From NCBI GenBank assembly GCA_002716125.1, contig PAZH01000003.1, positions 22,347-86,346 on the forward strand: a stretch of DNA of 64,000 nucleotides, written 5' to 3'. The DNA is from Rhodospirillaceae bacterium (GTDB lineage Bacteria; Pseudomonadota; Alphaproteobacteria; UBA8366). The stretch's first letter is position 1. Each line of letters opens with the position of its first letter. The notes beneath the pieces are model-generated. The model saw only the letters and a program-made list of their open reading frames with translations, was not told the origin of the DNA and ran no database searches. Position numbers and translations under genes: made by a program. Positions 31,406 through 43,795 of the stretch are shown here, piece after piece.

Positions 31406-32122
31406 ATGACCAACGAAATAGAACTTTCTATAATTGTGCCGTGCTACAACGAAACCGCGACAATCAGGAAAATCATCGAGCTGGCTTCAGGTGCCGATAA
31501 ACTTGGCTTAAATTTCGAGATTATTGTTATCGATGACGGTTCGTCGGATGGCAGTAGAAAAAAAATTTATGAACTTGAGCACGAGTTCGGACATGTGATA
31601 GCGAAGTTCCACAAAAAAAACTTTGGGAAAGGCGCCGCGCTTAAAACAGGTATTCAAATCGCCAGAGGTGACATCATCCTTATTCAAGACGCAGATCTAG
31701 AGTATGATACGAGTGATTATCCGAAGCTCTTAAAGCCGTTTATCGATGACAAAGCCGACATCGTTTTTGGATCGCGGTTTAAGAGTGGAGAAGTAGGTCG
31801 TGTCCTGTATTTCTGGCACAGCGTAGCGAATCACGTATTAACGCTCTTTTCCAATATGATGACAGATTTGAACCTTACTGACATGGAAACTGGATATAAG
31901 GTCTTCCGACGCGAAATCGTGAATAAGTTCGAAATCAAGGAAAAACGCTTCGGCGTTGAACCGGAATTGGCTGCTAAAGTTGGTAAACTAAAACCGCTTC
32001 CACGAATTTATGAAGTTGGCATTAGCTATTACGGACGCACTTACGAAGATGGTAAGAAAATTGGTTGGAAGGATGGGTTACGCGCACTTTATTGCATCAT
32101 AAAATATAAAATTTTTGATTAA
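31406..32122 (+). CDS. family 2 glycosyltransferase (polyprenyl-phosphate/dolichyl-phosphate glycosyltransferase-like)
   Basis: LSIIVPCYNETATIRKIIELA; IVIDDGSSDGSRKKI; FGKGAALKTGIQIARGDIILIQDADLEYD. Confidence 0.9.
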   Translation: MTNEIELSIIVPCYNETATIRKIIELASGADKLGLNFEIIVIDDGSSDGSRKKIYELEHEFGHVIAKFHKKNFGKGAALKTGIQIARGDIILIQDADLEYDTSDYPKLLKPFIDDKADIVFGSRFKSGEVGRVLYFWHSVANHVLTLFSNMMTDLNLTDMETGYKVFRREIVNKFEIKEKRFGVEPELAAKVGKLKPLPRIYEVGISYYGRTYEDGKKIGWKDGLRALYCIIKYKIFD

Positions 32123-32226
32123 TTTGTGCGCTGAAGCAATAATTAACGTGAATTTACTGCGGCGTTTTAATTTTTTTAATTTCTTGTCGCAACAACTAAT
32201 GTCATTCCCTCGTTTGGACATCTGAA

Positions 32227-32535
32227 CTACTCAAGAATAATTTTTTCGTTATGGCTCAGCACGTTCAAGATTTTTCGTGAACGCTCATCTAATATATCCA
32301 AATCCAAATTATCTGGCCGTAATATATTGGTGCGATTTTCGATCACTTCACGTTTGCTCCGCCGTTCTTGCAGCACTCGTTCCGCTTTCGCTAACTCGCC
32401 CGAGATCTTTATATAGGCGTTCAGACCGTGGTCGCCCTTCATCGAATGATAGGCAAAATACCCGACAACCAACGCCCCGAATACGGGAACGGCTATCTGA
32501 CGAATCCGTTCATTGATACTACTCACCCATCGCAT
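32227..32535 (-). CDS. FtsB/DivIC-like septum formation initiator
   Basis: Short N-terminal membrane segment then heptad-like region; directly downstream of eno. Confidence 0.75.
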   Translation of the reverse strand: MRWVSSINERIRQIAVPVFGALVVGYFAYHSMKGDHGLNAYIKISGELAKAERVLQERRSKREVIENRTNILRPDNLDLDILDERSRKILNVLSHNEKIILE

Positions 32536-32576
32536 GCCATAATAATGGCAATATTAAATTATAACGTCAAACATTT

Positions 32577-32597
32577 TACTTGAGTTCATTTCAAGTA
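32577..32597. repeat. inverted repeat TACTTGA-N7-TCAAGTA between eno and the ftsB-like gene
   Basis: 7-bp perfect arms, read directly. Confidence 0.5.
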
Positions 32598-32677
32598 ATT
32601 AATGTGAGAGCCAATTAATACTTAAATTATAAAATATCTTTTACCCTCTCTTTCTGCAAAATCCAGAGAATAGAATT

Positions 32678-33961
<1,284 letters not shown>

Positions 33962-33987
33962 TCAACTCCCCATTAAGCGGTTAAGTT

Positions 33988-34830
33988 TCAAAGCGTAAAA
34001 GGATTAGCTTTCGCGATCTGGTCGAACGCAACAAGTTGCGACAAAAGCAGTTCCAATTGATCAAGCGGAACCATATTGGGCCCGTCGGAAGGTGCTGAAT
34101 CCGGATCCTGGTGCGTTTCAATGAAAACCGCAGCAACCCCAACGGCAATTGCGGCACGGGCCAAAGCCGGAACAAATTCGCGCTGCCCCCCGGATGTCGT
34201 GCCCTGCCCGCCCGGCTGCTGTACGGAATGCGTCGCGTCGAAAACAATCGGATATCCGTTCTGCGCCATTATTGGGAGCGAACGCATATCACTCACCAGC
34301 GTGTTATAGCCAAAACTCGCGCCGCGCTCGGTCAATAAGATCTTCTCGTTCCCGGTATCCGCGATCTTCGCGACCACCTGTTTCATATCCCAAGGCGCCA
34401 AGAACTGCCCTTTTTTGACATTCACGGCTTTGCCGGTCTGACCCGCCGCGATCAACAAGTCCGTCTGCCGGCACAAGAACGCAGGTATCTGCAGTACATC
34501 GACAACTTCTGCCGCCGCCGCACACTGCTCCGGCTCGTGAACATCGGTCAGAACCGGACATCCATGTGTTTCCTTCACCTCGGCAAAAACCGGAAGCGCG
34601 TCTGACAAGCCGACGCCCCGCGGACTGCTGTTCGAGGTACGATTCGCCTTATCGAAGGATGTCTTATAGATAAAATCCAACCCCAATCTCGCCGTCATTT
34701 CACAGAGCGCCGCACTCATCTCAAGCGCGTGCTGACGGCTCTCCATCGCGCAAGGGCCTGCGATCAGCGTAAAGGGTCTATTGTTCGCCGTTTCGGTCTT
34801 GCCGATCGTCACGCTTTTTTGGTCGGCCAT
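33988..34830 (-). CDS. kdsA: 3-deoxy-8-phosphooctulonate synthase
   Basis: [28 protein letters not shown]-like [37 protein letters not shown]. Confidence 0.96.
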   Translation of the reverse strand: MADQKSVTIGKTETANNRPFTLIAGPCAMESRQHALEMSAALCEMTARLGLDFIYKTSFDKANRTSNSSPRGVGLSDALPVFAEVKETHGCPVLTDVHEPEQCAAAAEVVDVLQIPAFLCRQTDLLIAAGQTGKAVNVKKGQFLAPWDMKQVVAKIADTGNEKILLTERGASFGYNTLVSDMRSLPIMAQNGYPIVFDATHSVQQPGGQGTTSGGQREFVPALARAAIAVGVAAVFIETHQDPDSAPSDGPNMVPLDQLELLLSQLVAFDQIAKANPFTL

Positions 34831-34849
34831 GACGCCAAGTCTCCAGAGC

Positions 34850-36529
<1,680 letters not shown>

Positions 36530-36566
36530 TTAATTTTCATTGCGCTTTTTCGATCTCGAATAATGG

Positions 36567-36881
36567 TTATTTCGAAAGAGGTACCGAGGGCTGTCCAGGT
36601 GCCGTATTTGTCGACGCCGGCTTATTCGCGTCGAGAACGGACGTCGACTCGCCCGTATGGCTTGCGAGAATCGCCAAAGTTAAGCTCGTCAGCATAAAGC
36701 AGGCCGCCAATATCGCCGTCGCCCGGGTCAGCAAATTCGCTGTCCCGCGTACGCTCACCAAACCGGAGCCACTGCCGCCGCCGCCGATGCCCAATCCACC
36801 ACCTTCACTGCGCTGCAGGAGGACAACGACCACCAAAGCAATGGCGATAAGCAAATGAATGACAAGAATTATTGTAGTCAA
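36567..36881 (-). CDS. secG: preprotein translocase subunit SecG
   Basis: VIHLLIAIALVVVVLLQRSEGGGLGIGGG...RATAILAACFMLTSLTLAIL. Confidence 0.93.
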   Translation of the reverse strand: MTTIILVIHLLIAIALVVVVLLQRSEGGGLGIGGGGSGSGLVSVRGTANLLTRATAILAACFMLTSLTLAILASHTGESTSVLDANKPASTNTAPGQPSVPLSK

Positions 36882-36955
36882 TTGAACGGACCTAATGAGA
36901 ATCGGACTCGCCGGTTCCGAATTGCTGAGTATTTAATCTGTCTCGGAACTGTTGG

Positions 36956-37708
36956 CTAGGGGCAACTTTGCCCAATCGCGAGAAAACTTTCCGCCTTTAA
37001 GCTAGCACCGCCCACAAGAGCGCCGTTTACGCGAGAACAACGAAGAATTTCCGTCGCATTTTCCGGATTTACCGATCCGCCATACAGCAACCGTGTCGAT
37101 GCGGCGTCCGAATCTGACATCTCATTCTCCAAAACGCTTGAGATGTGCAAATGCATTTCGGAAATCTGCGCCGTTGTCGGCACCTTTCCAGTACCAATTG
37201 CCCAAACGGGCTCATAGGCGATCACTGTGTTGGTTGAATTGGACGTCTCTGGCAGACTTCCCACGACTTGCCTTTCGACTGTCGCCAAGGCGGTGCCCGA
37301 TTCACGCTCCGATTCGCTTTCGCCAACGCAGATAATGACCGACAGACCGCCTTTCAGCGCCGCCGCCGCCTTGGATTTTACCAATGCGTTGCTTTCCCCG
37401 TGATCCGACCGTCGCTCCGAGTGCCCCACGATGACGTAGTGACAACCGATATCCGTCAACATCCCAACCGATACATCGCCCGTATGGGCTCCGGACGCTG
37501 CGCTATGACAATCCTGGGCACCAAGCAGGACGCCGCTGTCTGCCAGAACACCCGAGACTTCGGTTAACGCGGTGAACGGCGGACAGACGAGATAGTCGCA
37601 GGCATGCGCGTCACTACCCGCCGCGATTGCGCCTGCTAATTCACGCGCAGTCGCGATGTCTCCATTCATTTTCCAATTACCGGCAATGAGCGCCTTCGGC
37701 ATCGCCAT
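36956..37708 (-). CDS. tpiA: triose-phosphate isomerase
   Basis: ALIAGNWKMNGDIATAREL; VIAYEPVWAIGTGKVPT; LYGGSVNPENA; GGAGG ribosome-binding site upstream of ATGGCGATG. Confidence 0.96.
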   Translation of the reverse strand: MAMPKALIAGNWKMNGDIATARELAGAIAAGSDAHACDYLVCPPFTALTEVSGVLADSGVLLGAQDCHSAASGAHTGDVSVGMLTDIGCHYVIVGHSERRSDHGESNALVKSKAAAALKGGLSVIICVGESESERESGTALATVERQVVGSLPETSNSTNTVIAYEPVWAIGTGKVPTTAQISEMHLHISSVLENEMSDSDAASTRLLYGGSVNPENATEILRCSRVNGALVGGASLKAESFLAIGQSCP

Positions 37709-37912
37709 ATTTCCTCCCCATTTCGTCACTAAAGTCGTCGGCCTTGACCGCAACCGTTCGGTGTGACGCATGTACACCTTTGACCTTATCCTTAAGAGCA
37801 AATCCGAAGCGTTACATCCAGCATTTTTGGCAGTTGCGAGGCAATTCGACGCTCTCTATCATGCGCCGCCTTTAATTTTCGAAATTCGCTAACAAAACGG
37901 CCTAGCCCTATC

Positions 37913-39814
37913 ATGCTTCAAATCTTACGAAATTCTGTCGCTTCGATTTTCACAAAAGCGCTGCTGGGACTAATTATGGTCAGTTTCGCGGTATGGGGCA
38001 TGGGTGACGTTTTTGGCGGCGGATTCTTTGGTAATACGGTCGCTGAGGTCGGATCCGTCAAAATTAACGCCAACGATATCCACAATCAGTACCAACGCGA
38101 GTTGGACCGCCTCCGCCGCATGAACATCGATTCGGAAAGAGCCCGGCAGCTTGGCGTGCAAGACCAGGTCGTACAATCGTTGGTGAATGAAGCCAGTTTT
38201 GATGCGGAAGCAATCGACTTAGGACTCACCGCGAGTGATGCGACCATTGCCACGCAAATCCGTGCGGACCCAACATTCAGAGGCAATCTCGGAACGTTCG
38301 ACCGCATCCAGTACGAGCAAATGCTTCGCGCAAGCGGCTTCACCGAGGAGGCCTATGTAGCGAGCATGCGACGCGAGATTGCTCGTCAGCAGGCGCTCGC
38401 AAGCATTGCGTCGACGATACAAGTACCGAAATCTGTCGCGGACACGATCTATAAGTGGCGTGAAGAAGCGCTAAGCGCTGCAGTCACATATGTGACGATC
38501 GATCCTTCGGCGAGTGTGCCGGAGCCGACAAATACGCAACTGGCGACCTATCACAAAGAAAACGAAGCTGAATTCACAGCACCCGAGCGTCGTGCCGTTA
38601 CCTATTTGGATCTATCCGCAAAAGAATTCGCCAAACAAATTACCATTCCGGAAGACGAACTCGTCGTTGCGTTCGAAGACCGTAGGCAAGAATTCACGGT
38701 TCCGGAGAAGCGGAAAGTGTTGCAGATGGTGGTTTCTGAGAAAGCCGATGCGGAGAAAGCCGCCGTACGTCTCGCGGGCGGTGACGACTTCGCCGTCGTT
38801 GCAAAAGAAATTGCCGATCAGACCGCGGAAAGCATCGACCTTGGTGAAATCACACGCGAAGATATCCCGGAGGAACTTGCGCCAGCGGTCTTCGAACTTG
38901 CGTCAAACAGCATTTCTTCGCCGATCCAAGGCCCTTTCGGCTGGCATATTTTCAAAGTCGAGAGCATTACACCGCTGAAAGAGGCGAAACTTGAAGACGT
39001 GCGCGAACAACTCGTTTCCGAGCTCAGCCATGAGAAGGCTGTCGATAAAGTATTCACCACAGCCAATAAACTGGAAGATGCCATCGGGAGCGGTGCGACG
39101 ATAGAAGTGGCGGGCCGTAACGTTGGTTTGACGGTTAAGAAGATCGACGCCGTCGATGCTGGTGGCCGGAATTCTGAGAACCTTGCCATTGAAGGTTTGC
39201 CTGGCGCACCGTTTCTCGAGACGGTCTTTACGACAAATTCGGGCGAAGCCAGCACATTGGTCGAAGCCCAAGATAGTGGTTTTTTCATTCTTCGCGTTAC
39301 AGGCGTGACACCGTCGAGGGTCCAGAGTTTGACCGAAGTGAGAAAGCAAGCAACAGCCGCATGGAAAAGCGACGAACGTATTAAGCTTGCCGAAGCAAAA
39401 GCAAAGAAGGTCGCCGACCAGCTGAAGTTGGGCCAAAGTCTGAAAGAAATCCCGGGTGCAGAGGGTGAAGCCCTTACACCTATTGCATTTTTCACACGTC
39501 AGACAGGCCCGGCGCGGTCCAAATTGCCGTTCGACGTCATCAACCAGCTTTTTGAAATTAAGAAAGTCGGAGACGTCGCCGTCGGCAGAGATGGAGTTCG
39601 GTTCGTCATCGCCAAGCTGACGGCCATCAAAGCGCCAGAAGCAGCGAAGGATTTCGATACATATCGCGGACTAGCGCAAAATCTTCGGACGATGATCGGC
39701 AGCGACATATTGCAACAATACAATATCGCCCTCCGCGCATCGCACGGCGTTTCAATCAATAACGCGTTGCTGGAGCAGATTTTTGCCGGCGACAACCGTT
39801 ATCCGGGTCATTAA
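37913..39814 (+). CDS. PpiD-like peptidylprolyl isomerase (SurA_N/SurA-type domains)
   Basis: N-terminal TM anchor (KALLGLIMVSFAVWGMGDVF), SurA_N-type region, parvulin-like GPFGWHIFKVESI. Confidence 0.9.
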   Translation: MLQILRNSVASIFTKALLGLIMVSFAVWGMGDVFGGGFFGNTVAEVGSVKINANDIHNQYQRELDRLRRMNIDSERARQLGVQDQVVQSLVNEASFDAEAIDLGLTASDATIATQIRADPTFRGNLGTFDRIQYEQMLRASGFTEEAYVASMRREIARQQALASIASTIQVPKSVADTIYKWREEALSAAVTYVTIDPSASVPEPTNTQLATYHKENEAEFTAPERRAVTYLDLSAKEFAKQITIPEDELVVAFEDRRQEFTVPEKRKVLQMVVSEKADAEKAAVRLAGGDDFAVVAKEIADQTAESIDLGEITREDIPEELAPAVFELASNSISSPIQGPFGWHIFKVESITPLKEAKLEDVREQLVSELSHEKAVDKVFTTANKLEDAIGSGATIEVAGRNVGLTVKKIDAVDAGGRNSENLAIEGLPGAPFLETVFTTNSGEASTLVEAQDSGFFILRVTGVTPSRVQSLTEVRKQATAAWKSDERIKLAEAKAKKVADQLKLGQSLKEIPGAEGEALTPIAFFTRQTGPARSKLPFDVINQLFEIKKVGDVAVGRDGVRFVIAKLTAIKAPEAAKDFDTYRGLAQNLRTMIGSDILQQYNIALRASHGVSINNALLEQIFAGDNRYPGH

Positions 39815-39821
39815 GTGGCTT

Positions 39822-40958
39822 CTAGTTCGATAACAGACCGCTCAACGCAATAAGTTTGAAGCCACGGCTTTCCAGATTTTTTGACCATTCACTTAGAGCT
39901 TCGATTGTTTGGTCGTAAGGATGGCCGATACCGATTGCGTATCCACGCCGTCGACTGATCGCTTCGAGCTCCGATAGCCTCGACCGGATACGGTCTAAAT
40001 CGGTCTCATTATCGAGAAACACATCCCGCGTCAGGACCGACAACCCATTTGCGAGTGCCGTCTTCTTTGCGACGGATTTCGCACTTGTGAGTGAGTCGAG
40101 ATACAGCAATCCTCGCGCCTTTATCTCCTGCATTACGACAGACATGCCGCTTTCCCAGGTGGTGAAGTCGCTCCCCATGTGATTGTTGATCCCGACGAAG
40201 CCGTCAAATTGAGAGAGATTCCACTTAATCCGATTGCGAATCTCTGTCTCGCTTAACGACCGAAGCAGCGCGTTTGGACCAGGGTCAGCGTCGACCGCCT
40301 GCGGCTGCATCGGCAGATGCACTAAGAGTTCATGGCTGTTTGCAACCGCACTGGCAGTCAACGTCTTCAAATTGTAGCCGTAAGGCAAGAATGCGAGCGT
40401 CAGCGGACCTGGTAACGCAATCACCTTTTTTGTTCGCCTCTGATCAATACCCAAATCGTCAATAACGATCACGATTGCGGGAACTACAGGAGCTGACCCG
40501 ACGGTGGGCGGGCGACGAGCAACCTGCGACTGATTCGGAAGAGGCACCGCGGGGGCGTCCACCTTTGGTTTCTCGGACGGGCGCGGCGCCGTTGTCCGTG
40601 GCTCTTCTACCGCGGCCCCTTCGGTTTCTTTCGATTTCTGGTCAGTTCCTGGGGTTGAATAGGCATATGTGCGTACCCGCGCGCTACCTACCTTCGCGAC
40701 GTCAGGTTTCGGAGGAGCCTTTTCTTCGGCAGCTCTATGGCGTTGTTTCTCTTCTAAATTGTCACGCGTGAGGGAGCCGAGATACCCGCCGATCAGTGCG
40801 CCGGCCACAAAAAACACGCCAAGCCCCAAATAAACGTGACGCTTGGTCCGAAACAACCGATCCAGACCGAGCGGCATCCCCGCCGTCGAATTCACCGAAC
40901 GTTCCGCAACGCGCGCAGGTTTCGAGCGCTCTATGTTTCGATATTTATCATCCGACAT
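39822..40958 (-). CDS. divergent polysaccharide deacetylase family protein (YibQ-like)
   Basis: IVIDDLGIDQRRTKKVIALPGPLTLAFLPYG; LVHLPMQP; GINNHMGSDFT. Confidence 0.88.
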   Translation of the reverse strand: MSDDKYRNIERSKPARVAERSVNSTAGMPLGLDRLFRTKRHVYLGLGVFFVAGALIGGYLGSLTRDNLEEKQRHRAAEEKAPPKPDVAKVGSARVRTYAYSTPGTDQKSKETEGAAVEEPRTTAPRPSEKPKVDAPAVPLPNQSQVARRPPTVGSAPVVPAIVIVIDDLGIDQRRTKKVIALPGPLTLAFLPYGYNLKTLTASAVANSHELLVHLPMQPQAVDADPGPNALLRSLSETEIRNRIKWNLSQFDGFVGINNHMGSDFTTWESGMSVVMQEIKARGLLYLDSLTSAKSVAKKTALANGLSVLTRDVFLDNETDLDRIRSRLSELEAISRRRGYAIGIGHPYDQTIEALSEWSKNLESRGFKLIALSGLLSN

Positions 40959-41015
40959 TGCCGCTACTTTATAGCCGGTCGTGGGAAAGGTCGCGCCCTC
41001 TTCAACGCAAAAAAC

Positions 41016-42578
41016 TTAAGGCCGCATCGGAAATTGCGTCTGTCCAAGCAATTGCGGCAATAAAGGCCGAACTCGATCCAGCCATTCGCATAGCATAGGA
41101 CGCGTTTCGCGCGGATCGATCACGTCATGCGCAGAAAACGATTCCGCTCTCGGAAATGGCGACAAACGTGCTGCCATCATATCTTCGAGTTCTTTTCGTT
41201 TTGCTTCTGGGTCCTCCGCTGCGGCAATTTCCCGTCCAAACGCAACCGCCACGCCGCCTTCCAACGGCAATGCACCCATCTCCGCCGAAGGCCAAAGCAA
41301 TTTGTACGCGTCGTTGCCGTAGTGCGCCGCGGCCGCAACGCCGTAGGACTTCTTAATCACAACGGAAGCCCAGGGAACGCTGCTATCCGCAACAGCGAGA
41401 ACCGCCGCCGTTCCGTATTTTATGGTGCCGGCTTTTTCCGCTTCACTGCCGATCATGAACCCGGGCTCATCAACGAGAGCGATAATTGGGATATGAAATG
41501 TCTCACAAGTCTCGACAAATTTTCGGACTTTCTGTGCGCCGGCTGCGGTCATAGAGCCCGCGTAATAACGACAATCGTTTCCAAAGATACCAACAGATTG
41601 CCCGTTCATTCGCGCGAATCCGACAATCTGACCGGGACCATACTTACGCCCCATCTCGAAAAAACTATCGTGATCGACCACCAGCGCGATCAGCTTCCGC
41701 ATATCGTAAGGCTGGCGCCGGTCACGCGGAATGATGGTTGCCAGTTCCTCTTCGACACGATCGCTTGGATCGCCAATATTTTTATCTGGTACCAATTCCC
41801 ACGCGTTGCGCGGCATGTAGCTTAAAAATTGTCGAATTTGCGTGAATGCGTCTGCCTCATCCTTTGCAACGTTGTCCGCAACGCCGTTGCGCGTGTGAAC
41901 CGCCGCACTTCCAAGCTGTTCTTTCGTCAGGTTTTCGCCGAGCGCGCGCGCGACGACCGCAGGTCCCGCAACCAGCACCTGTGCGGTCTCTTGCGTCATG
42001 ACACAGAAATGAGACGACACCAAACGCGAGGCGGGCAATCCGGCAACCGGCCCAAGAGCCGCGGTCGCGACCGGCACCGTATTCATCGTTTTAGCCACTG
42101 AACGAAACCGCGGCGCTTCAAATACCGGCGAGCCGACTGTAGCGGGAGCCCCCTTCCCGCCGCCGGCACCCGTTACGCTGCCGCCGCCGCCCTCGTGGAG
42201 GCGAATCAAAGGCATTTTGTACTTCAACGCCAAATCTTCCGCATACACGCTCTTCCGAAGGCCAGCTGCGTTCGGCGAACCGCCTTTTAGCGTGAAATCT
42301 TCCCCTCCGATAATGCAGTCCCGCCCCTCGACCTTGCCGAAACCGAGGACGAAATTCGCTGGAAGAAATTCCGTTACATTACCGTCTTCATCGCGATAGG
42401 CGCTGCCGGCCCCCATGCCCAATTCGCGAAAACTGCCTTCATCAAGCAATCCATCGATCCGCTCTCTAATCGTAAGGCGACCTTTTGCGTGCTGGCGCGC
42501 GACCCCTTCTTCACCGCCTAAGAGTTTTGCTAAATCCCGCTTGCGATGAACCTCGCGAATTTCCTCGTCCCATGCCAT
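41016..42578 (-). CDS. acyl-CoA carboxylase carboxyltransferase (beta) subunit
   Basis: KGRLTIRERIDGLLDEGSFRELG; FARMNGQSVGIFGN; LVDEPGFMIGSEAEKAGTIKYG. Confidence 0.9.
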   Translation of the reverse strand: MAWDEEIREVHRKRDLAKLLGGEEGVARQHAKGRLTIRERIDGLLDEGSFRELGMGAGSAYRDEDGNVTEFLPANFVLGFGKVEGRDCIIGGEDFTLKGGSPNAAGLRKSVYAEDLALKYKMPLIRLHEGGGGSVTGAGGGKGAPATVGSPVFEAPRFRSVAKTMNTVPVATAALGPVAGLPASRLVSSHFCVMTQETAQVLVAGPAVVARALGENLTKEQLGSAAVHTRNGVADNVAKDEADAFTQIRQFLSYMPRNAWELVPDKNIGDPSDRVEEELATIIPRDRRQPYDMRKLIALVVDHDSFFEMGRKYGPGQIVGFARMNGQSVGIFGNDCRYYAGSMTAAGAQKVRKFVETCETFHIPIIALVDEPGFMIGSEAEKAGTIKYGTAAVLAVADSSVPWASVVIKKSYGVAAAAHYGNDAYKLLWPSAEMGALPLEGGVAVAFGREIAAAEDPEAKRKELEDMMAARLSPFPRAESFSAHDVIDPRETRPMLCEWLDRVRPLLPQLLGQTQFPMRP

Positions 42579-42766
42579 GGTGTTGGCGCCGCTCCCTAAA
42601 ACGAATTACGTTGCGGCAAAACTCTAATCGCGCAGAATAGACGGAACCAGGGAATTTCCGGCGTTTTCGATGCTATTTCGCAAATTATTCCGCGCGCAGT
42701 ATTGACCCGTCGCCGATATTGCACTGAATATCCGGCCGAGCGGATTAGAAAGATTTGAGAAAGCGA

Positions 42767-43795
42767 ATGAGCGACGCCGACAGCACTTTTAAAAGATTGA
42801 TTGCAACGGTCGCAGACGGCAAGAGCCTCAGTGAATCCGAAGCTGTCGAGGCCTTCAATATCATGATGTCCGGCGAGGCCACGCCGTCCCAAATTGCTGG
42901 CTTCCTGATTGCGCTCCGAATTCGCGGCGAGACGGTCGAAGAAATAACGGGTGCGGCGCGTATCATGCGCGAGAAAGCCCTCAAGGTGTCCGCGCCAGAC
43001 GATGCCATCGACGTGGTCGGCACAGGTGGTGATGGTGCAGGAACCCTCAACATTTCAACGGCTACGGCGATTGTTGTGGCGGGTTGCGGCGTACCAGTTG
43101 CAAAACATGGAAATCGTGCCGCGTCGTCGAAATCCGGTGCCGCAGATGTACTCTCCGAATTGGGCATAAACCTGGACGCGGACGTTCCGACGGTTGAGCG
43201 GGCGATCCGGGAAGCTGGAATCGGCTTTCTTTTGGCTCCCGCCTACCACAGTTCCATGCGTCACGTCGGCCCGGCGCGCGTCGAGATGGGTGTGCGCACG
43301 ATATTCAATATTCTGGGGCCCTTGGCGAACCCTGCGTCTGTCAAACGATTGCTTGTCGGAACCTTCGCGCGTGAGTGGGTTGAACCAATGGCGCAAGTGC
43401 TCGGAAACTTGGGTACGGAGCGGGCCTGGGTCGTGCATGGCGCAGACGGTCTTGATGAATTGACCATTACCGGCCCTTCTTACGTCGCCGAGCTCGCAGA
43501 CGGCAAAGAGACGACCCGGGAACTGTCCCCGTCTGACGCAGGACTTCCGACAGCTTCACTGGACGATATCAAAGGCGGCACGCCGGCCGAAAACGCTCAA
43601 GCCATCAGGGATTTGCTCAACGGTCAAAAAGGCGCCTACCGCGATATTGCGTTATACGGTGCATCCGCGGCTTTGCTTATCGCAGGCAAGGTCGAATCTT
43701 TAACCGATGGTGTGGCTGCCGCCGCCGCCGCGATCGATGACGGCAAAGCTGCCGCGGCACTCGCGAAACTCGTTGAGATCACGAGCGGCGAATGA
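42767..43795 (+). CDS. trpD: anthranilate phosphoribosyltransferase
   Basis: DVVGTGGDGAGTLNISTATAIVVAGCGVPVAKHGNRAASSKSGAADVLSELG. Confidence 0.97.
   Translation: MSDADSTFKRLIATVADGKSLSESEAVEAFNIMMSGEATPSQIAGFLIALRIRGETVEEITGAARIMREKALKVSAPDDAIDVVGTGGDGAGTLNISTATAIVVAGCGVPVAKHGNRAASSKSGAADVLSELGINLDADVPTVERAIREAGIGFLLAPAYHSSMRHVGPARVEMGVRTIFNILGPLANPASVKRLLVGTFAREWVEPMAQVLGNLGTERAWVVHGADGLDELTITGPSYVAELADGKETTRELSPSDAGLPTASLDDIKGGTPAENAQAIRDLLNGQKGAYRDIALYGASAALLIAGKVESLTDGVAAAAAAIDDGKAAAALAKLVEITSGE

Noticed and set aside
38818-39495. 225-aa minus-strand ORF opposite the ppiD-like gene
   Set aside because: Shadow frame; the plus-strand protein is well supported.
42579-42766. Possible trp attenuator upstream of trpD
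   Set aside because: No Trp-rich leader peptide or terminator/antiterminator pair is evident.
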